Assembly: GCA_029862205.1 (NCBI GenBank) | Contig: JAOTXT010000045.1 | Coordinates: 1-36,738 of the forward strand | DNA length: 36,738 nt | Origin: Paracoccaceae bacterium | GTDB taxonomy: Bacteria; Pseudomonadota; Alphaproteobacteria; Rhodobacterales; Rhodobacteraceae | Reading direction: 5' to 3' | Part shown: one piece after another, positions 25,864-34,083 of the stretch | Numbering within the stretch: the first letter of the stretch is position 1 | How the letters are laid out: each line of letters begins with the position of its first letter | Notes under the pieces: model-generated | What the model was told of the DNA's origin: nothing | The model's input: only the letters and a program-made list of their open reading frames with translations | Database searches by the model: none | Translations under genes and position numbers: made by a program

Positions 25864-27643
25864 TGCTGGTTGTATTGGTCGCCGTGCCGTCCGCCGGGAA
25901 GATCGCGGGGTTTCCCGCGGCCTCCTCCTCGGCCAGGATTTTGTCCAACCCCTGCACCAATTTGCGGCGGATCCGTTCGGCCTCCTGCTCCTCCGGTTCG
26001 AAGGACAGGGCGCGCTTCCACTGGAACCGAGCCTCGGTGCGGCGCCCGACCATCCACAGCGCGTCGCCGAAATGGTCATTGATCACCGGATCGACGGGCC
26101 GAAGCTCGACCGCACGCTCCAAATGCTTGGCCGCGCCATCGAACTTGCCGACCCGGAACAGGACCCAGCCGAGCGAATCGACGATATATCCGTCCTCGGG
26201 GCGCTTCTCGACCGCCTTCTCGATCATCGCCTGGGCCTCGGCCAGGTTGCGGCGCATCTCGACCCAGCTATAGCCCAGATAGTTCAGGACCAGGGGCTGG
26301 TCGGGTTCAAGCTCGAGCGCCTTCATGAAATCCGCCTCGGCCCGATCCCACTGCTTCGAGCGCTCCAGCGCGATGCCGCGCTGGTAGTAAAGCGGCCAAT
26401 GGCGGCTTTCCGGTTCGGCGACCAGCGCCAGCGCCCCGTCATAGGCCTTGGCAGCCTCGGCGAACTGCTCGTCCCGGCGCAACAGATCGCCCAGCGTCGT
26501 ATGCGCCTCGATCCAGCGCGGATGCGCGGCGACCGTCAGGCGCAGCGCGGCGATGCTTTCGTCCTTGCGGCCCGCGGCCCACATCGCCTCGGCCCGCCCG
26601 ATCTCGGCCTCGAGCGTTTCCGGCGCATCGCCGGGAACCGCCTCATAGGCCTCGATCGCCAGATCGTATTGCTGGCGCTGTTGCAGGATACCCGCAATCA
26701 GCAGGCGCGCCTCGACCAGGTCAGGCTTCAGGTAGGCGCCGAGCTGCGTATAGGCCAGGCCGATCTGCCAGCTGTTGCCGCGCGCCAGATAGCCGGCGAC
26801 GCCGAACAGCGCCTCGGCCGCGCCCTCCGGGCCACTGGTGACAACTGGCGCGGGAACCCGTCCGGCCGCCAAATCGCGGTCCAGCGCCTCGAGCCGGCGG
26901 TCGCCAAGCGTCAATGCCAGATAGTCGGCGATCACCTCGCGCGCGTCGTCCGTGCGGCCCAGCCGGGCCAAGATCCCAGCACGCACCCGGGTCAGCCGCG
27001 GCGTGCTGTTATTGGCCAGCTTGACCGCGCGTTCGATCGCGGCCAAGGCCTCCTCGTCGCTACCGAGCGCGGCGTCCATCAGCCCGGCGTGATAGGCCGA
27101 GACGATTGCACCTGCGGCACCACCGGTTTTCTTCTCCTCGATGCCCGCCAACAAGCCGCGCGCCGCATCGGTGTCACCCGCGGAATAGGCCACCCATGCG
27201 TCGATCAATTGACCGACAAAGGGCGCATTCTCGTTCTCGCTAACGGCCAGAAGTGCCCGCGCTTCCGCGGGGGCGTCCCGCTTCATCGCGTCGGCAGCCA
27301 GAAGCAACACACCCAGGTGGTCGCCGGGGCTCAGCTCCTGGAGCCGGCGCGCGATCGGGATCGCCCGGCCAACTTGTCCCGCCGCAAGCTGGAAGGTCAG
27401 CGCGTTCTGCATCAGGTCGACATTCTGCGGATCGCGTGCGAGCACCTGGAGATAGAGCCGCGCCGCCTCGGATATGTCATTGCGCCGGGCGGCGTTTTCA
27501 GCGGCGATGTAAGGGCCGGCAACGCCCGGCACTTCCTGCGCCGCCGCGGGCGCGCTCAGGCCGAAAAGCGCGGCGGGGATCGTCAGAGCGAGCGCAACCA
27601 GCGCCGTCTGCATTTGGAATCGAATGCGGGTCATGCCTCTCAA
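25850..27643 (-). CDS. Large exported TPR-repeat protein
   Basis: This 597-aa protein has a signal peptide (VALALTIPAALFGLSAPAAAQ, cleavage near residue 36) and about nine or ten tetratricopeptide repeats. The clearest are in the C-terminal half: WIEAHTTLGDLLRRDEQFAEAAKAYDGAL, WPLYYQRGIALERSKQWDRAEADFMKALELEP, YIVDSLGWVLFRVGKFDGAAKHLERAVELRP. The location is probably periplasmic. The start is set at TTG 27643 because GAGGAGG lies five bases before it; the ATG at 27634 has its own GAGAGG too close to serve. The protein is commonly seen next to ispE in related genomes, but its function is not known to me. The promoter probably lies in the AT-rich 27720-27790 segment. Confidence 0.85.
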   Translation of the reverse strand: MRGMTRIRFQMQTALVALALTIPAALFGLSAPAAAQEVPGVAGPYIAAENAARRNDISEAARLYLQVLARDPQNVDLMQNALTFQLAAGQVGRAIPIARRLQELSPGDHLGVLLLAADAMKRDAPAEARALLAVSENENAPFVGQLIDAWVAYSAGDTDAARGLLAGIEEKKTGGAAGAIVSAYHAGLMDAALGSDEEALAAIERAVKLANNSTPRLTRVRAGILARLGRTDDAREVIADYLALTLGDRRLEALDRDLAAGRVPAPVVTSGPEGAAEALFGVAGYLARGNSWQIGLAYTQLGAYLKPDLVEARLLIAGILQQRQQYDLAIEAYEAVPGDAPETLEAEIGRAEAMWAAGRKDESIAALRLTVAAHPRWIEAHTTLGDLLRRDEQFAEAAKAYDGALALVAEPESRHWPLYYQRGIALERSKQWDRAEADFMKALELEPDQPLVLNYLGYSWVEMRRNLAEAQAMIEKAVEKRPEDGYIVDSLGWVLFRVGKFDGAAKHLERAVELRPVDPVINDHFGDALWMVGRRTEARFQWKRALSFEPEEQEAERIRRKLVQGLDKILAEEEAAGNPAIFPADGTATNTTSNDGG

Positions 27644-27756
27644 CTCTGCCTCCTCTGCGGCGCGAACCGGGCCATTTTTAGCCTTCTGCCGCCGTCTTGG
27701 CGGCGCGCCGCGCCCGTATACATTTAATAATAGTGCATTTGGGCCTGTTGGAGAAC

Positions 27757-27765
27757 TGTGGATAA
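27757..27765 (-). promoter_or_regulatory. Perfect DnaA-box 9-mer (TTATCCACA) upstream of the TPR gene
   Basis: On the minus strand this reads TTATCCACA, the full consensus, inside the AT-rich 147-bp gap between phaC and the TPR gene. In DNA this GC-rich a chance match in the window is uncommon but possible. No cluster of boxes exists here, so it is not an origin. It may be a regulatory site or coincidence. Confidence 0.4.
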
Positions 27766-27797
27766 CGTTTTTTCGAAGGACCGTTCAACCACGCCCG

Positions 27798-28892
27798 TCA
27801 TGGCGTGATCGCCCCCAGCCAATCGGCGATCGCGGGTGCCACGATCTGCTGGCTCTGGCGCGACACGAAAACACCCACATGGCCGGTCGGCACCTCCAGC
27901 TCGGTATAGAGGGACGGGGCCAAATAGCGCCCCAGGGCCCGGCTGCAGGCGGGCGGCACGATGTGGTCGTGGCTGCCGAAGATATTGAGCACCGGGCAAG
28001 CGATGGCGCCCAGATCGACCGGCCGGCCGGCGATCTTGAACTTGCCCTCGACCAGGCGGTTCTGTTGGTAAAGCGCGATCAGCCATTCCTTGGCGGCAGC
28101 GCCCGGCATGTCCGGCCGGTCGGCGAGCCAGGTCTCCATGCGCAGAAATGTCTCCATCGCCGCCTTGTCCGCCGCCATCGAGGCAAGGCCGTAGGTGTAT
28201 TTCGCCAGCGTCCGGGCAGGTTTCAACTGCTGGAACAGGGCACCGGTCAGTTGGCCAGCCAGCATTCCGCGGTCGTCGATCAGATCGGTCAACAAGGTCT
28301 CTGGCAGGTTGCGGATCCAGTGGTTCAGAAGGCCGTTTTCCGGCGGCGGCAGGTCCTTGTCCGCATGGAAATCCACCGGCGTGATGGCCGCGATCACGCC
28401 GGCCACCCGCCCTGGATGCCGCGCCGCATGGCAGAGCGCGAAGACCCCGCCCTGGCAGATCCCAAGGATCGCGGCCTTGGGCCGCCCGGCCGCCTTTCGG
28501 ATTTCGGCCAGCGCGTCGCCCAGATGGTCTTCGGCGTAGTCGGTGAAATCCTTGCACCGGTCCTCGGGTCCCGGACTTCCCCAGTCGAGAACGAAGATAT
28601 CAGCGCCGAACCCCAGCAGGCGCTGGACCAGCGAGCGCCCGGGTTCGAGATCGCTGATCGTCTGGCGCCCGATCAGCCCGTGGACGACGAGCAATGGCGG
28701 CTCATCGCGGTTGGCCTCTTCTTCGCGGCGATACCGGCAAAGGCTCACCTTGCCGTCGCGCCAAATTTCATCTTTCGGCGTCGCGCCGATCTCGACACCG
28801 CCACCAGCCGCCAATCCATGGCGCAGCCGCGACATCAGATCGGCTACCAAGCCGGGATCGGCGAATCCAGTCCAAGGGTTGGGGCCCGCCAT
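27798..28892 (-). CDS. phaC: Class III polyhydroxyalkanoate synthase subunit PhaC
   Basis: PhaC polymerises (R)-3-hydroxyacyl-CoA into PHA granules. At 364 aa it has class III length; class I enzymes are near 600 aa. The lipase-like box is GICQGG with nucleophile Cys146. The rest of the triad is Asp309 (FGSHDH) and His338 (TGHVGVF), and the 29-residue Asp-His spacing equals that of Allochromatium vinosum PhaC. PLLVVHGLIGRQTISDL and FVLDWGSP are also characteristic. ATG 28892 overlaps the stop of phaE (TGATG), consistent with an obligate PhaEC complex. The gene lies downstream of a cytochrome-fused dehydrogenase. Confidence 0.92.
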   Translation of the reverse strand: MAGPNPWTGFADPGLVADLMSRLRHGLAAGGGVEIGATPKDEIWRDGKVSLCRYRREEEANRDEPPLLVVHGLIGRQTISDLEPGRSLVQRLLGFGADIFVLDWGSPGPEDRCKDFTDYAEDHLGDALAEIRKAAGRPKAAILGICQGGVFALCHAARHPGRVAGVIAAITPVDFHADKDLPPPENGLLNHWIRNLPETLLTDLIDDRGMLAGQLTGALFQQLKPARTLAKYTYGLASMAADKAAMETFLRMETWLADRPDMPGAAAKEWLIALYQQNRLVEGKFKIAGRPVDLGAIACPVLNIFGSHDHIVPPACSRALGRYLAPSLYTELEVPTGHVGVFVSRQSQQIVAPAIADWLGAITP

Positions 28893-29563
28893 CAATCTTC
28901 GCGCCGCAGCCCGCGCAGCTCGTCGCGCAGGGCGCGCACGGTACGGTGCAGCTCGTCGATCTCGGCACGGGTCGGAATATCAAGCAGTTGCGCCAGGTCG
29001 CCGATCTGCTTTTTCAGGATCGCAGTGCAGTCGAGACGTGCCCGGATCAGATCGCGCTGCGCGTTCAAATAGTCCTCGCTGCGTTGTGCCTTGGCCAATT
29101 CTTCATCGGCGACACGCTGCCATGACGCCTGCAAGGCTTGGAAATCGGGGATGGCCCCCTGGCCCGCAATCTCCTCGGCAAAACGCTTGAGCGCCGCGAA
29201 CCAGGCCGCGCCGGCGACCGAGCGGTAACGGGCCATCGCGCCTGCATAAGCAGTCCATTCGCGTGTCAATTCCAGTGCCTGTTTGCGCGCCGCCCAAGGG
29301 CCAGCCTCGGCCCCGCCGAACCAGGCGAATAGATCGCCGAAGCCCCCGGCCCCGGCCAGATCCACCCAACCCGCCGGATCGAACGGCCCGCCACGCCCCG
29401 CATCCGCGCCAGCGTCGGCCACCGTTTCACCGAACCGCTGCCAGGCGCCGAACAGGGTCTGGCATTTCTGGCGCAGCTCGTCGCTCATCGGCTGGCTGGC
29501 GAGGAACTGATGGCAGCTCTCCAGCCAATCCTGAAACGGCTTGCTGTCGCGCCCCTCGGACAT
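28892..29563 (-). CDS. phaE: Class III polyhydroxyalkanoate synthase subunit PhaE
   Basis: PhaE is the non-catalytic partner required for class III PHA synthase activity. It is 223 aa, shorter than the A. vinosum protein (about 357 aa). The N-terminal region is Trp/Phe-rich (FQDWLESCHQFLA, LFGAWQRFGETVADAG), then FGDLFAWFGGAEAGPW. The C-terminal half is helical and ends in the coiled-coil-like LDIPTRAEIDELHRTVRALRDELRGL, the most conserved PhaE piece. The ATG at 29563 has GGAGGGAGG upstream. It is followed directly by phaC. Identification rests on the C-terminal pattern and on being next to a class III phaC. Confidence 0.85.
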   Translation of the reverse strand: MSEGRDSKPFQDWLESCHQFLASQPMSDELRQKCQTLFGAWQRFGETVADAGADAGRGGPFDPAGWVDLAGAGGFGDLFAWFGGAEAGPWAARKQALELTREWTAYAGAMARYRSVAGAAWFAALKRFAEEIAGQGAIPDFQALQASWQRVADEELAKAQRSEDYLNAQRDLIRARLDCTAILKKQIGDLAQLLDIPTRAEIDELHRTVRALRDELRGLRRED

Positions 29564-29637
29564 CGCGCCTCCCTCCGGCCCCCCTGGGCCGGACCCAGCT
29601 TAGCCGCCCAACCGCCGGATTAGCAAAGAGCAACGGC

Positions 29638-31191
29638 TCAGCGCAGGCCCTCCAGCGCCTCGATCATCCGGTCCAGATCGGCGCCCGAGATCGCCTGGTT
29701 GGGCATCGACGAGCCCGGCGCGAAGACCTCGCCGTCCGAGAGGTAGGCGCGCAGTGCCGCCTCGTCCCAGGCGCCACCCTTCGACGAAAGCGCGCCGGAA
29801 TAGGCAAAACCGTCCAGGCTGGCGATGTCGCGGCCCCAGACCTGCCAGAGATCGGGGCCCGACCCGCTGCGCGAGCCCGGGCCCAGCGCGTGGCAGGTCT
29901 CGCAGCCCTTCAGCGCCTCGGGCGTCGCGAAGGCGACGTCATCTCCCACCTGGTTCGAGACGATGGCGACGAAACCCTGCTCGTCCAGGAGAGCGGCGAT
30001 CTCGCCTGTCGGCAGCACCAAAACGTCGCGAATGCGTGCTTCCAGCGGGATCGGTTCGACCACCACGACCCGCGGGTCACCTTCGTCATCGCGCTCCAGA
30101 TGCACCCGGTAGAGGCTTTCGGCCACCAGCGAGGCAACGATCAGATCACCTTCCCAGAAACCGAATTCCGGCCCCCGGATCTCGGCCACCGCGGAGACGG
30201 CGATCGACGGCACCCAGGAATAGATCGGTTTGGTGTAGCCTTCGTGCTTGTTCTGGGCCTGGCCTGCGGGTGGGAAGTAGAACTTGCCGTAATCCGAACC
30301 ATAGCTCACATGCGGCCAGCCATAGTTCTGACCAACCTGGATCAGGTTCAACTCGTCGCCGCCGGCGGGCCCATGCTCGGTCGACCAGATCGTGCCGTCG
30401 GCTGCGACGGTCAACCCCTGGGCGTTGCGGCTGCCCATGGTCAGGATTTCAGCCGCGCCGCTATCCGCATCGATCGTCAGGATCTTGCCGTAGTGGACGT
30501 TGGGGTCGGTCGGGTAAATCGTCTCCTTGATCTCGCGATGATTGTCGATGCCGAAATCGCCGACGGTCATCATCAGGCGCCCGTCCGGCGCGAATTCCAG
30601 GATGCCGGCTGTCTGATCGAGATGGGCGCGGAACGAGGTCTCGATGCAGGGGCTGGTCTCGAAGATGGTCTGCCAATCGCCTGCGGCGCGCGTGCCCGGG
30701 CCCGTGCCGTCCAACCGGACCTTGGACAGCGCAAGCGCCGTGCAGGCCCGGTGGGGGTGGGCGATGTTATGGGCCAGGAACAGCTCCCAACCTCCATCGG
30801 CACGGCGCAGCTCTACCCCCTTGGCGCCCACAAACTTGCGCTCGGCGGAAAGCTCGATCTGGCCCTCCAGCGCGCCTGGATCGAATGGGGCGGGTATATC
30901 CAGCCGGTCAAACCCGCTGCGATCGCCGCGCATCAGGTGGAACTCGCCGTTCCGGGTTACGACAAGCAAGTCATTTCCCCAAAGCGCCATCGCCCCGCCG
31001 CTGCCCGGGTCCTTCGGCGCCTCGACGAAATCGACCCAAATCGGGTATTGCGCGGTCTCGACCAGGGCCCGGTCCGGCGTGAACCAAAACTGCGAGCGCA
31101 GCTTGATGTCGATATAGGGGATCGACTGGCCCATGGTGAAGCCGATCCAGATCCCGCCGATCAGCAGCAGCAGCATGATTCCGCGCTTCAT
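29638..31191 (-). CDS. Membrane-anchored PQQ-type sugar dehydrogenase with C-terminal cytochrome c
   Basis: This is a 517-aa fusion. Residues 5-21 (IMLLLLIGGIWIGFTMG) form an N-terminal anchor or signal. Residues about 60-400 are a six-bladed glucose/sorbosone-dehydrogenase-like beta propeller, with landmarks GILEFAPDGRLMMTVGDF, SRNAQGLTVAADGTIWSTEHGPAGGDELN (where soluble GDHs carry the PQQ/His residues) and NYGWP. Residues 425-517 are a class I cytochrome c with CETCH at 430-434 and the likely axial Met496 (GSSMPNQ). It should oxidise a periplasmic substrate and pass electrons to its own heme. The start ATG 31191 follows GGAGGGTG. The substrate is unknown. Confidence 0.85.
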   Translation of the reverse strand: MKRGIMLLLLIGGIWIGFTMGQSIPYIDIKLRSQFWFTPDRALVETAQYPIWVDFVEAPKDPGSGGAMALWGNDLLVVTRNGEFHLMRGDRSGFDRLDIPAPFDPGALEGQIELSAERKFVGAKGVELRRADGGWELFLAHNIAHPHRACTALALSKVRLDGTGPGTRAAGDWQTIFETSPCIETSFRAHLDQTAGILEFAPDGRLMMTVGDFGIDNHREIKETIYPTDPNVHYGKILTIDADSGAAEILTMGSRNAQGLTVAADGTIWSTEHGPAGGDELNLIQVGQNYGWPHVSYGSDYGKFYFPPAGQAQNKHEGYTKPIYSWVPSIAVSAVAEIRGPEFGFWEGDLIVASLVAESLYRVHLERDDEGDPRVVVVEPIPLEARIRDVLVLPTGEIAALLDEQGFVAIVSNQVGDDVAFATPEALKGCETCHALGPGSRSGSGPDLWQVWGRDIASLDGFAYSGALSSKGGAWDEAALRAYLSDGEVFAPGSSMPNQAISGADLDRMIEALEGLR

Positions 31192-31353
31192 CGGGCACCC
31201 TCCACAAAAAAGATCGCCGATAGACGGCTGGCCGCCGGGCGCGGTTGGGTCTGGGTCAAGGGACTGCTCCTGCCTGCCGGCACCGGCTGATCCGGCGCTC
31301 GTGTCTGGGCGCAGGTTACACCAGATCGCGGCGCGGCGCCAAGGGATCGGCGG

Positions 31354-32409
31354 TCAATCCGGGTCCACCGAGCTGCCGTCGCGCCGCGCATAGCCTCGGC
31401 GCCCGTCCTCGTGCTGCACGACGCGCAAATCCTCGCCCACATAATCGCATTCGTCCATGTCCGGGCGGCGCGAGCCGATCTCCAGATAGACCGCAGGCGC
31501 GTCGGACCGGTTTTCCAGGTGATGGGGGCGGTCGAGGCCTGCCGGGAAGCCCGCGCAGTCGCCAGGGCCAAGCTCGCGGGTCTGGCCGCCCGAGACCAGT
31601 GTAAGCGTGCCTTCGAGGACCTGGATAAACTCGTCCTCGCGGCTGTGGAAATGGGGAATCGATGACCAGATGCCCGGGGCGAGCGTCACGCGGTTGACGC
31701 CGTAATCGGTAAGACCGAAGGCATCGCCCAGCCGTTGCTTCACGCGTCCGCGCGCTCTTTCGCCCGCGGCGACCGGGTGGTCGGCACCCGAGGCCGCGCC
31801 GGTAACCGCTAGAACCTCCGCCGATCCGAGGGCCAATGGCGGGTTCAGGCGCCGCGCGAGGCGACGGCGGGCGGCGGCAGCGATGTCGCGGTGGTGGGGC
31901 CAATGGTAGGGCACCAGCCTCACCGGCGCGCCGCCGCCGATCTCGCGCAGCTCGGGCGGGCCTTCCGCACCACCCAGGTCACTGTAGAACGCGCGGGCAC
32001 CATGATTGCTCTCGACGACCCGCAGCAGGGCCGCGCGCCGGCCCATCGCCGCTAACCGGTCCGAGCCCTCGCGCATCAGCGCCGCGCCAAGCCCCTGGCC
32101 GCGCAGGGAGGTGTCCACGTGCAGGTTGTCGATCAAGTCCTGGCTGGGGTCTTCAAGGTCGGGCCCAGCAGCATAGAAACCGGCAAAGGCGCCCTCGAGA
32201 TCGGCGGCGAGGATCAGCCAGCCGGGCTCGGGCTCTTCGAGCCGCGTCCGCCACTTGACCACCATGTCGTCTTCCAGGGCGCCGTCCAGATACGCATCGT
32301 CCAGGACACCCCGGTAGCTCTGACGCCAGCTTTCCGCGTGGAGCCGGGCGATCGCGTCTTGGTCCGCCGGGACCGCCAGGCGGATCACGATGGACTTATC
32401 GGGGGCCAT
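31354..32409 (-). CDS. GNAT acetyltransferase - cupin fusion protein
   Basis: This 351-aa protein has two domains. The N terminus (1-165) is a GNAT N-acyltransferase: IVIRLAVPADQDAIARLHAESWRQSYRG, then IDNLHVDTSLRGQGLGAALMREGSDR, which holds the acetyl-CoA loop (RGQGLG), and ARAFYSDLGG. The C terminus (about 200-351) is a cupin. Its first metal motif is PHFHSREDEFIQVLEG (two His and Glu) and its second GDCAGFPAGLDRPHHLEN. The two domains are more often found as separate proteins. The Arg-rich linker (AAARRRLARRL) connects them. ATG 32409 is one base from the stop of the upstream DUF2199 gene; an in-frame start 48 codons earlier lies inside that gene. Substrates unknown. Confidence 0.82.
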   Translation of the reverse strand: MAPDKSIVIRLAVPADQDAIARLHAESWRQSYRGVLDDAYLDGALEDDMVVKWRTRLEEPEPGWLILAADLEGAFAGFYAAGPDLEDPSQDLIDNLHVDTSLRGQGLGAALMREGSDRLAAMGRRAALLRVVESNHGARAFYSDLGGAEGPPELREIGGGAPVRLVPYHWPHHRDIAAAARRRLARRLNPPLALGSAEVLAVTGAASGADHPVAAGERARGRVKQRLGDAFGLTDYGVNRVTLAPGIWSSIPHFHSREDEFIQVLEGTLTLVSGGQTRELGPGDCAGFPAGLDRPHHLENRSDAPAVYLEIGSRRPDMDECDYVGEDLRVVQHEDGRRGYARRDGSSVDPD

Positions 32410-32410
32410 C

Positions 32411-32950
32411 TCAGGCGGACCCCTCGCAGGGCGCAAAGGCCGGCAACACCTCGGCCGCGCGGTTCGCGTCCAAGCCGGATTGCTGATCGCGATAAAGCGG
32501 ATGGTCCGCGTTATGCGAATCGACGAAGACGAGCGGCCGGACGCGGCCGTCACACGGCATCACCCGCAAATGCAGGTTCGTTGTATCAGGATAATAGGGT
32601 AACTGATTGGAAAGAAATCCGAACATGCCGCCCAGGTTTTCCTGATCGTCATCGTCGAAGCTGTCGTAATAACGGCGGAAATTCTGCTCGGAGAGCGATG
32701 ACCAAACCCCGATCCCCAGCGGCTTGGGTGCGCCGAGGACGGGAACTTCCATGTAGCACCGGATGAAGTAGTCGGTTTGATCGGCGGTCTCGATGACGCA
32801 GAAATCATCGCTTTGGAGGTGCACCGTGGCCTCGTCCGACCCCTCGGCCCAGCGCGCGACATCAGGCGCCGCATAGCCGACCTCGGGTACTCCGCGCTGC
32901 CGCTTGCCGCAGCAGGCGCAGGTCCATTCCCATTCGGCGAAATCCGCCAT
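32411..32950 (-). CDS. DUF2199 domain protein
   Basis: This 179-aa soluble protein is of unknown function. It opens with a Cys pair WTCACCGKRQRGVPEVGYAAPD, a likely zinc site, followed by the DUF2199 pattern: SDDFCVIETADQTDYFIRCYMEVPVLG, IGVWSSLSEQNFRRYYD, MFGFLSNQLPYYPDTTNLHLRV and ADHPLYRDQQSGL. It lies in a tight minus-strand operon, six bases after the hydroxyacid dehydrogenase and one base before the GNAT-cupin gene. Family recognition is good; the function is not known. Confidence 0.85.
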   Translation of the reverse strand: MADFAEWEWTCACCGKRQRGVPEVGYAAPDVARWAEGSDEATVHLQSDDFCVIETADQTDYFIRCYMEVPVLGAPKPLGIGVWSSLSEQNFRRYYDSFDDDDQENLGGMFGFLSNQLPYYPDTTNLHLRVMPCDGRVRPLVFVDSHNADHPLYRDQQSGLDANRAAEVLPAFAPCEGSA

Positions 32951-32956
32951 GGTCCC

Positions 32957-33943
32957 TCACAGCATCGACGGCAGCACCTGGTCCGGCGGGCGGTGGCCGT
33001 CGGCGAAGGTCTTGATGTTGATGATCACTTTCTCGCCCATCTCGAACCGCCCCTCCTCGGTGGCCGAGCCCATATGCGGCAACAGCACGACGTTCGGCAG
33101 CGCCATCAGGCGCGGGTTCACCGTGGGCGCGTGCTCGAAGACATCGAGCCCGGCACCGGACAATTCGCCCTTGACCAGCATCCTGGTCAGGGCGTTCTCG
33201 TCTATTACCTCGCCGCGGGCGGTGTTGACGATATAGGCTTCGGGCTTCATCAGCTTCAGCCGCCGGGCCGAGAGCAGGTGGAAGGTCGCCGGTGTGTGCG
33301 GGCAGTTGACGCTGACAATGTCCATCCGCGCCAACATCTGATCCAGGCTCTCCCAATAGGTGGCCTCAAGTTCGGTCTCGATATCCTCGTGCAGCCGCCG
33401 GCGGTTATGATAGTGGACCTGCAGCCCGAAGGCGCGCGCCCGCCGCGCCACCGCTTGACCGATCCGGCCCATGCCCAGAATCCCCAACCGCTTGCCCCAG
33501 ATCCGGTGGCCCATGATCCCGGTCGGTGACCAGCCCCGCCAATCGCCCGACTGGATCAGCTGAATGCCTTCCTTGATCCGGCGCGGCACCGCCAGGATCA
33601 GGGCCATGGTCATGTCGGCGGTGTCCTCGGTCAGAACACCGGGCGTGTAGGAGACCAGGATGCCTCGGCGGCGCGCGGTCTCGACATCGATATGGTCGAA
33701 CCCGGCGCCGTAATTGGCGATCAGTTTCAGGTTCTCGCCCGACTTTGCCAGCAGCCGTTGGTCGATCCGGTCGGTGACCGTGGGCACCAGCACGTCCGCG
33801 GTGGACACCGCCTCGGCCAGGGCCTCTTCGCCCATCGGCTCGTCGGAGTCGTTCAGCTTCACCTCGAACAGCTCGCGCATGCGCGTCTCGACCGCCTCGG
33901 GCAGCTTGCGGGTCACAACCACCGTAAGACGCTTGCGGGCCAT
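32957..33943 (-). CDS. D-2-hydroxyacid dehydrogenase family protein (GyaR-like), catalytic Glu replaced
   Basis: This 328-aa cytosolic NAD(P)-dependent dehydrogenase is of the glyoxylate/hydroxypyruvate reductase type. The Rossmann motif GILGMGRIGQAVARRA is at residues 154-169. Substrate-binding NYGAGFDHID (77-86), Arg243 (NTARGEV) and His290 (LPHMGSAT) are conserved. The third member of the Arg-Glu-His triad is expected at DVFExEP, but the sequence is DVFEHAP with Ala272 (codon GCG, 33128-33130). One base change from GAG would restore Glu. The start ATG 33943 follows GGAAAGGA and is the point where homology begins, although the frame is open further upstream. It heads a minus-strand operon. 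Confidence 0.9.
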   Translation of the reverse strand: MARKRLTVVVTRKLPEAVETRMRELFEVKLNDSDEPMGEEALAEAVSTADVLVPTVTDRIDQRLLAKSGENLKLIANYGAGFDHIDVETARRRGILVSYTPGVLTEDTADMTMALILAVPRRIKEGIQLIQSGDWRGWSPTGIMGHRIWGKRLGILGMGRIGQAVARRARAFGLQVHYHNRRRLHEDIETELEATYWESLDQMLARMDIVSVNCPHTPATFHLLSARRLKLMKPEAYIVNTARGEVIDENALTRMLVKGELSGAGLDVFEHAPTVNPRLMALPNVVLLPHMGSATEEGRFEMGEKVIINIKTFADGHRPPDQVLPSML

Positions 33944-34055
33944 GGGCAGAAATCCTTTCCGTATTTGGCTGGCCCCGTGATAGATTCCCGGGGCCGGGGA
34001 TTGAAGGGCAAATCGGTCCCCATGGCGCAAAAAGAGGGGCGCAAAAAACAGGCGC

Positions 34056-34083
34056 GTAAAAACAGGACCGGCTGAAGCCGGCC
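34056..34083 (-). terminator. Terminator-like hairpin on the minus strand, upstream of the hydroxyacid dehydrogenase
   Basis: Read on the minus strand, GGCCGGC-TTCA-GCCGGTC forms a 7-bp stem (one G-U) followed by CTGTTTTT. It is oriented to stop transcription that comes from the right and would enter the dehydrogenase operon. A second hairpin, GGCCCCG (33971-33977) with CGGGGCC (33989-33995), lies between it and the start codon. Confidence 0.4.

Noticed and set aside
25805-27727. Long plus-strand open frame (640 codons) opposite the TPR gene
   Set aside because: It is the mirror of a well-supported TPR protein. Its composition is Arg/Gln-rich without recognisable motifs.
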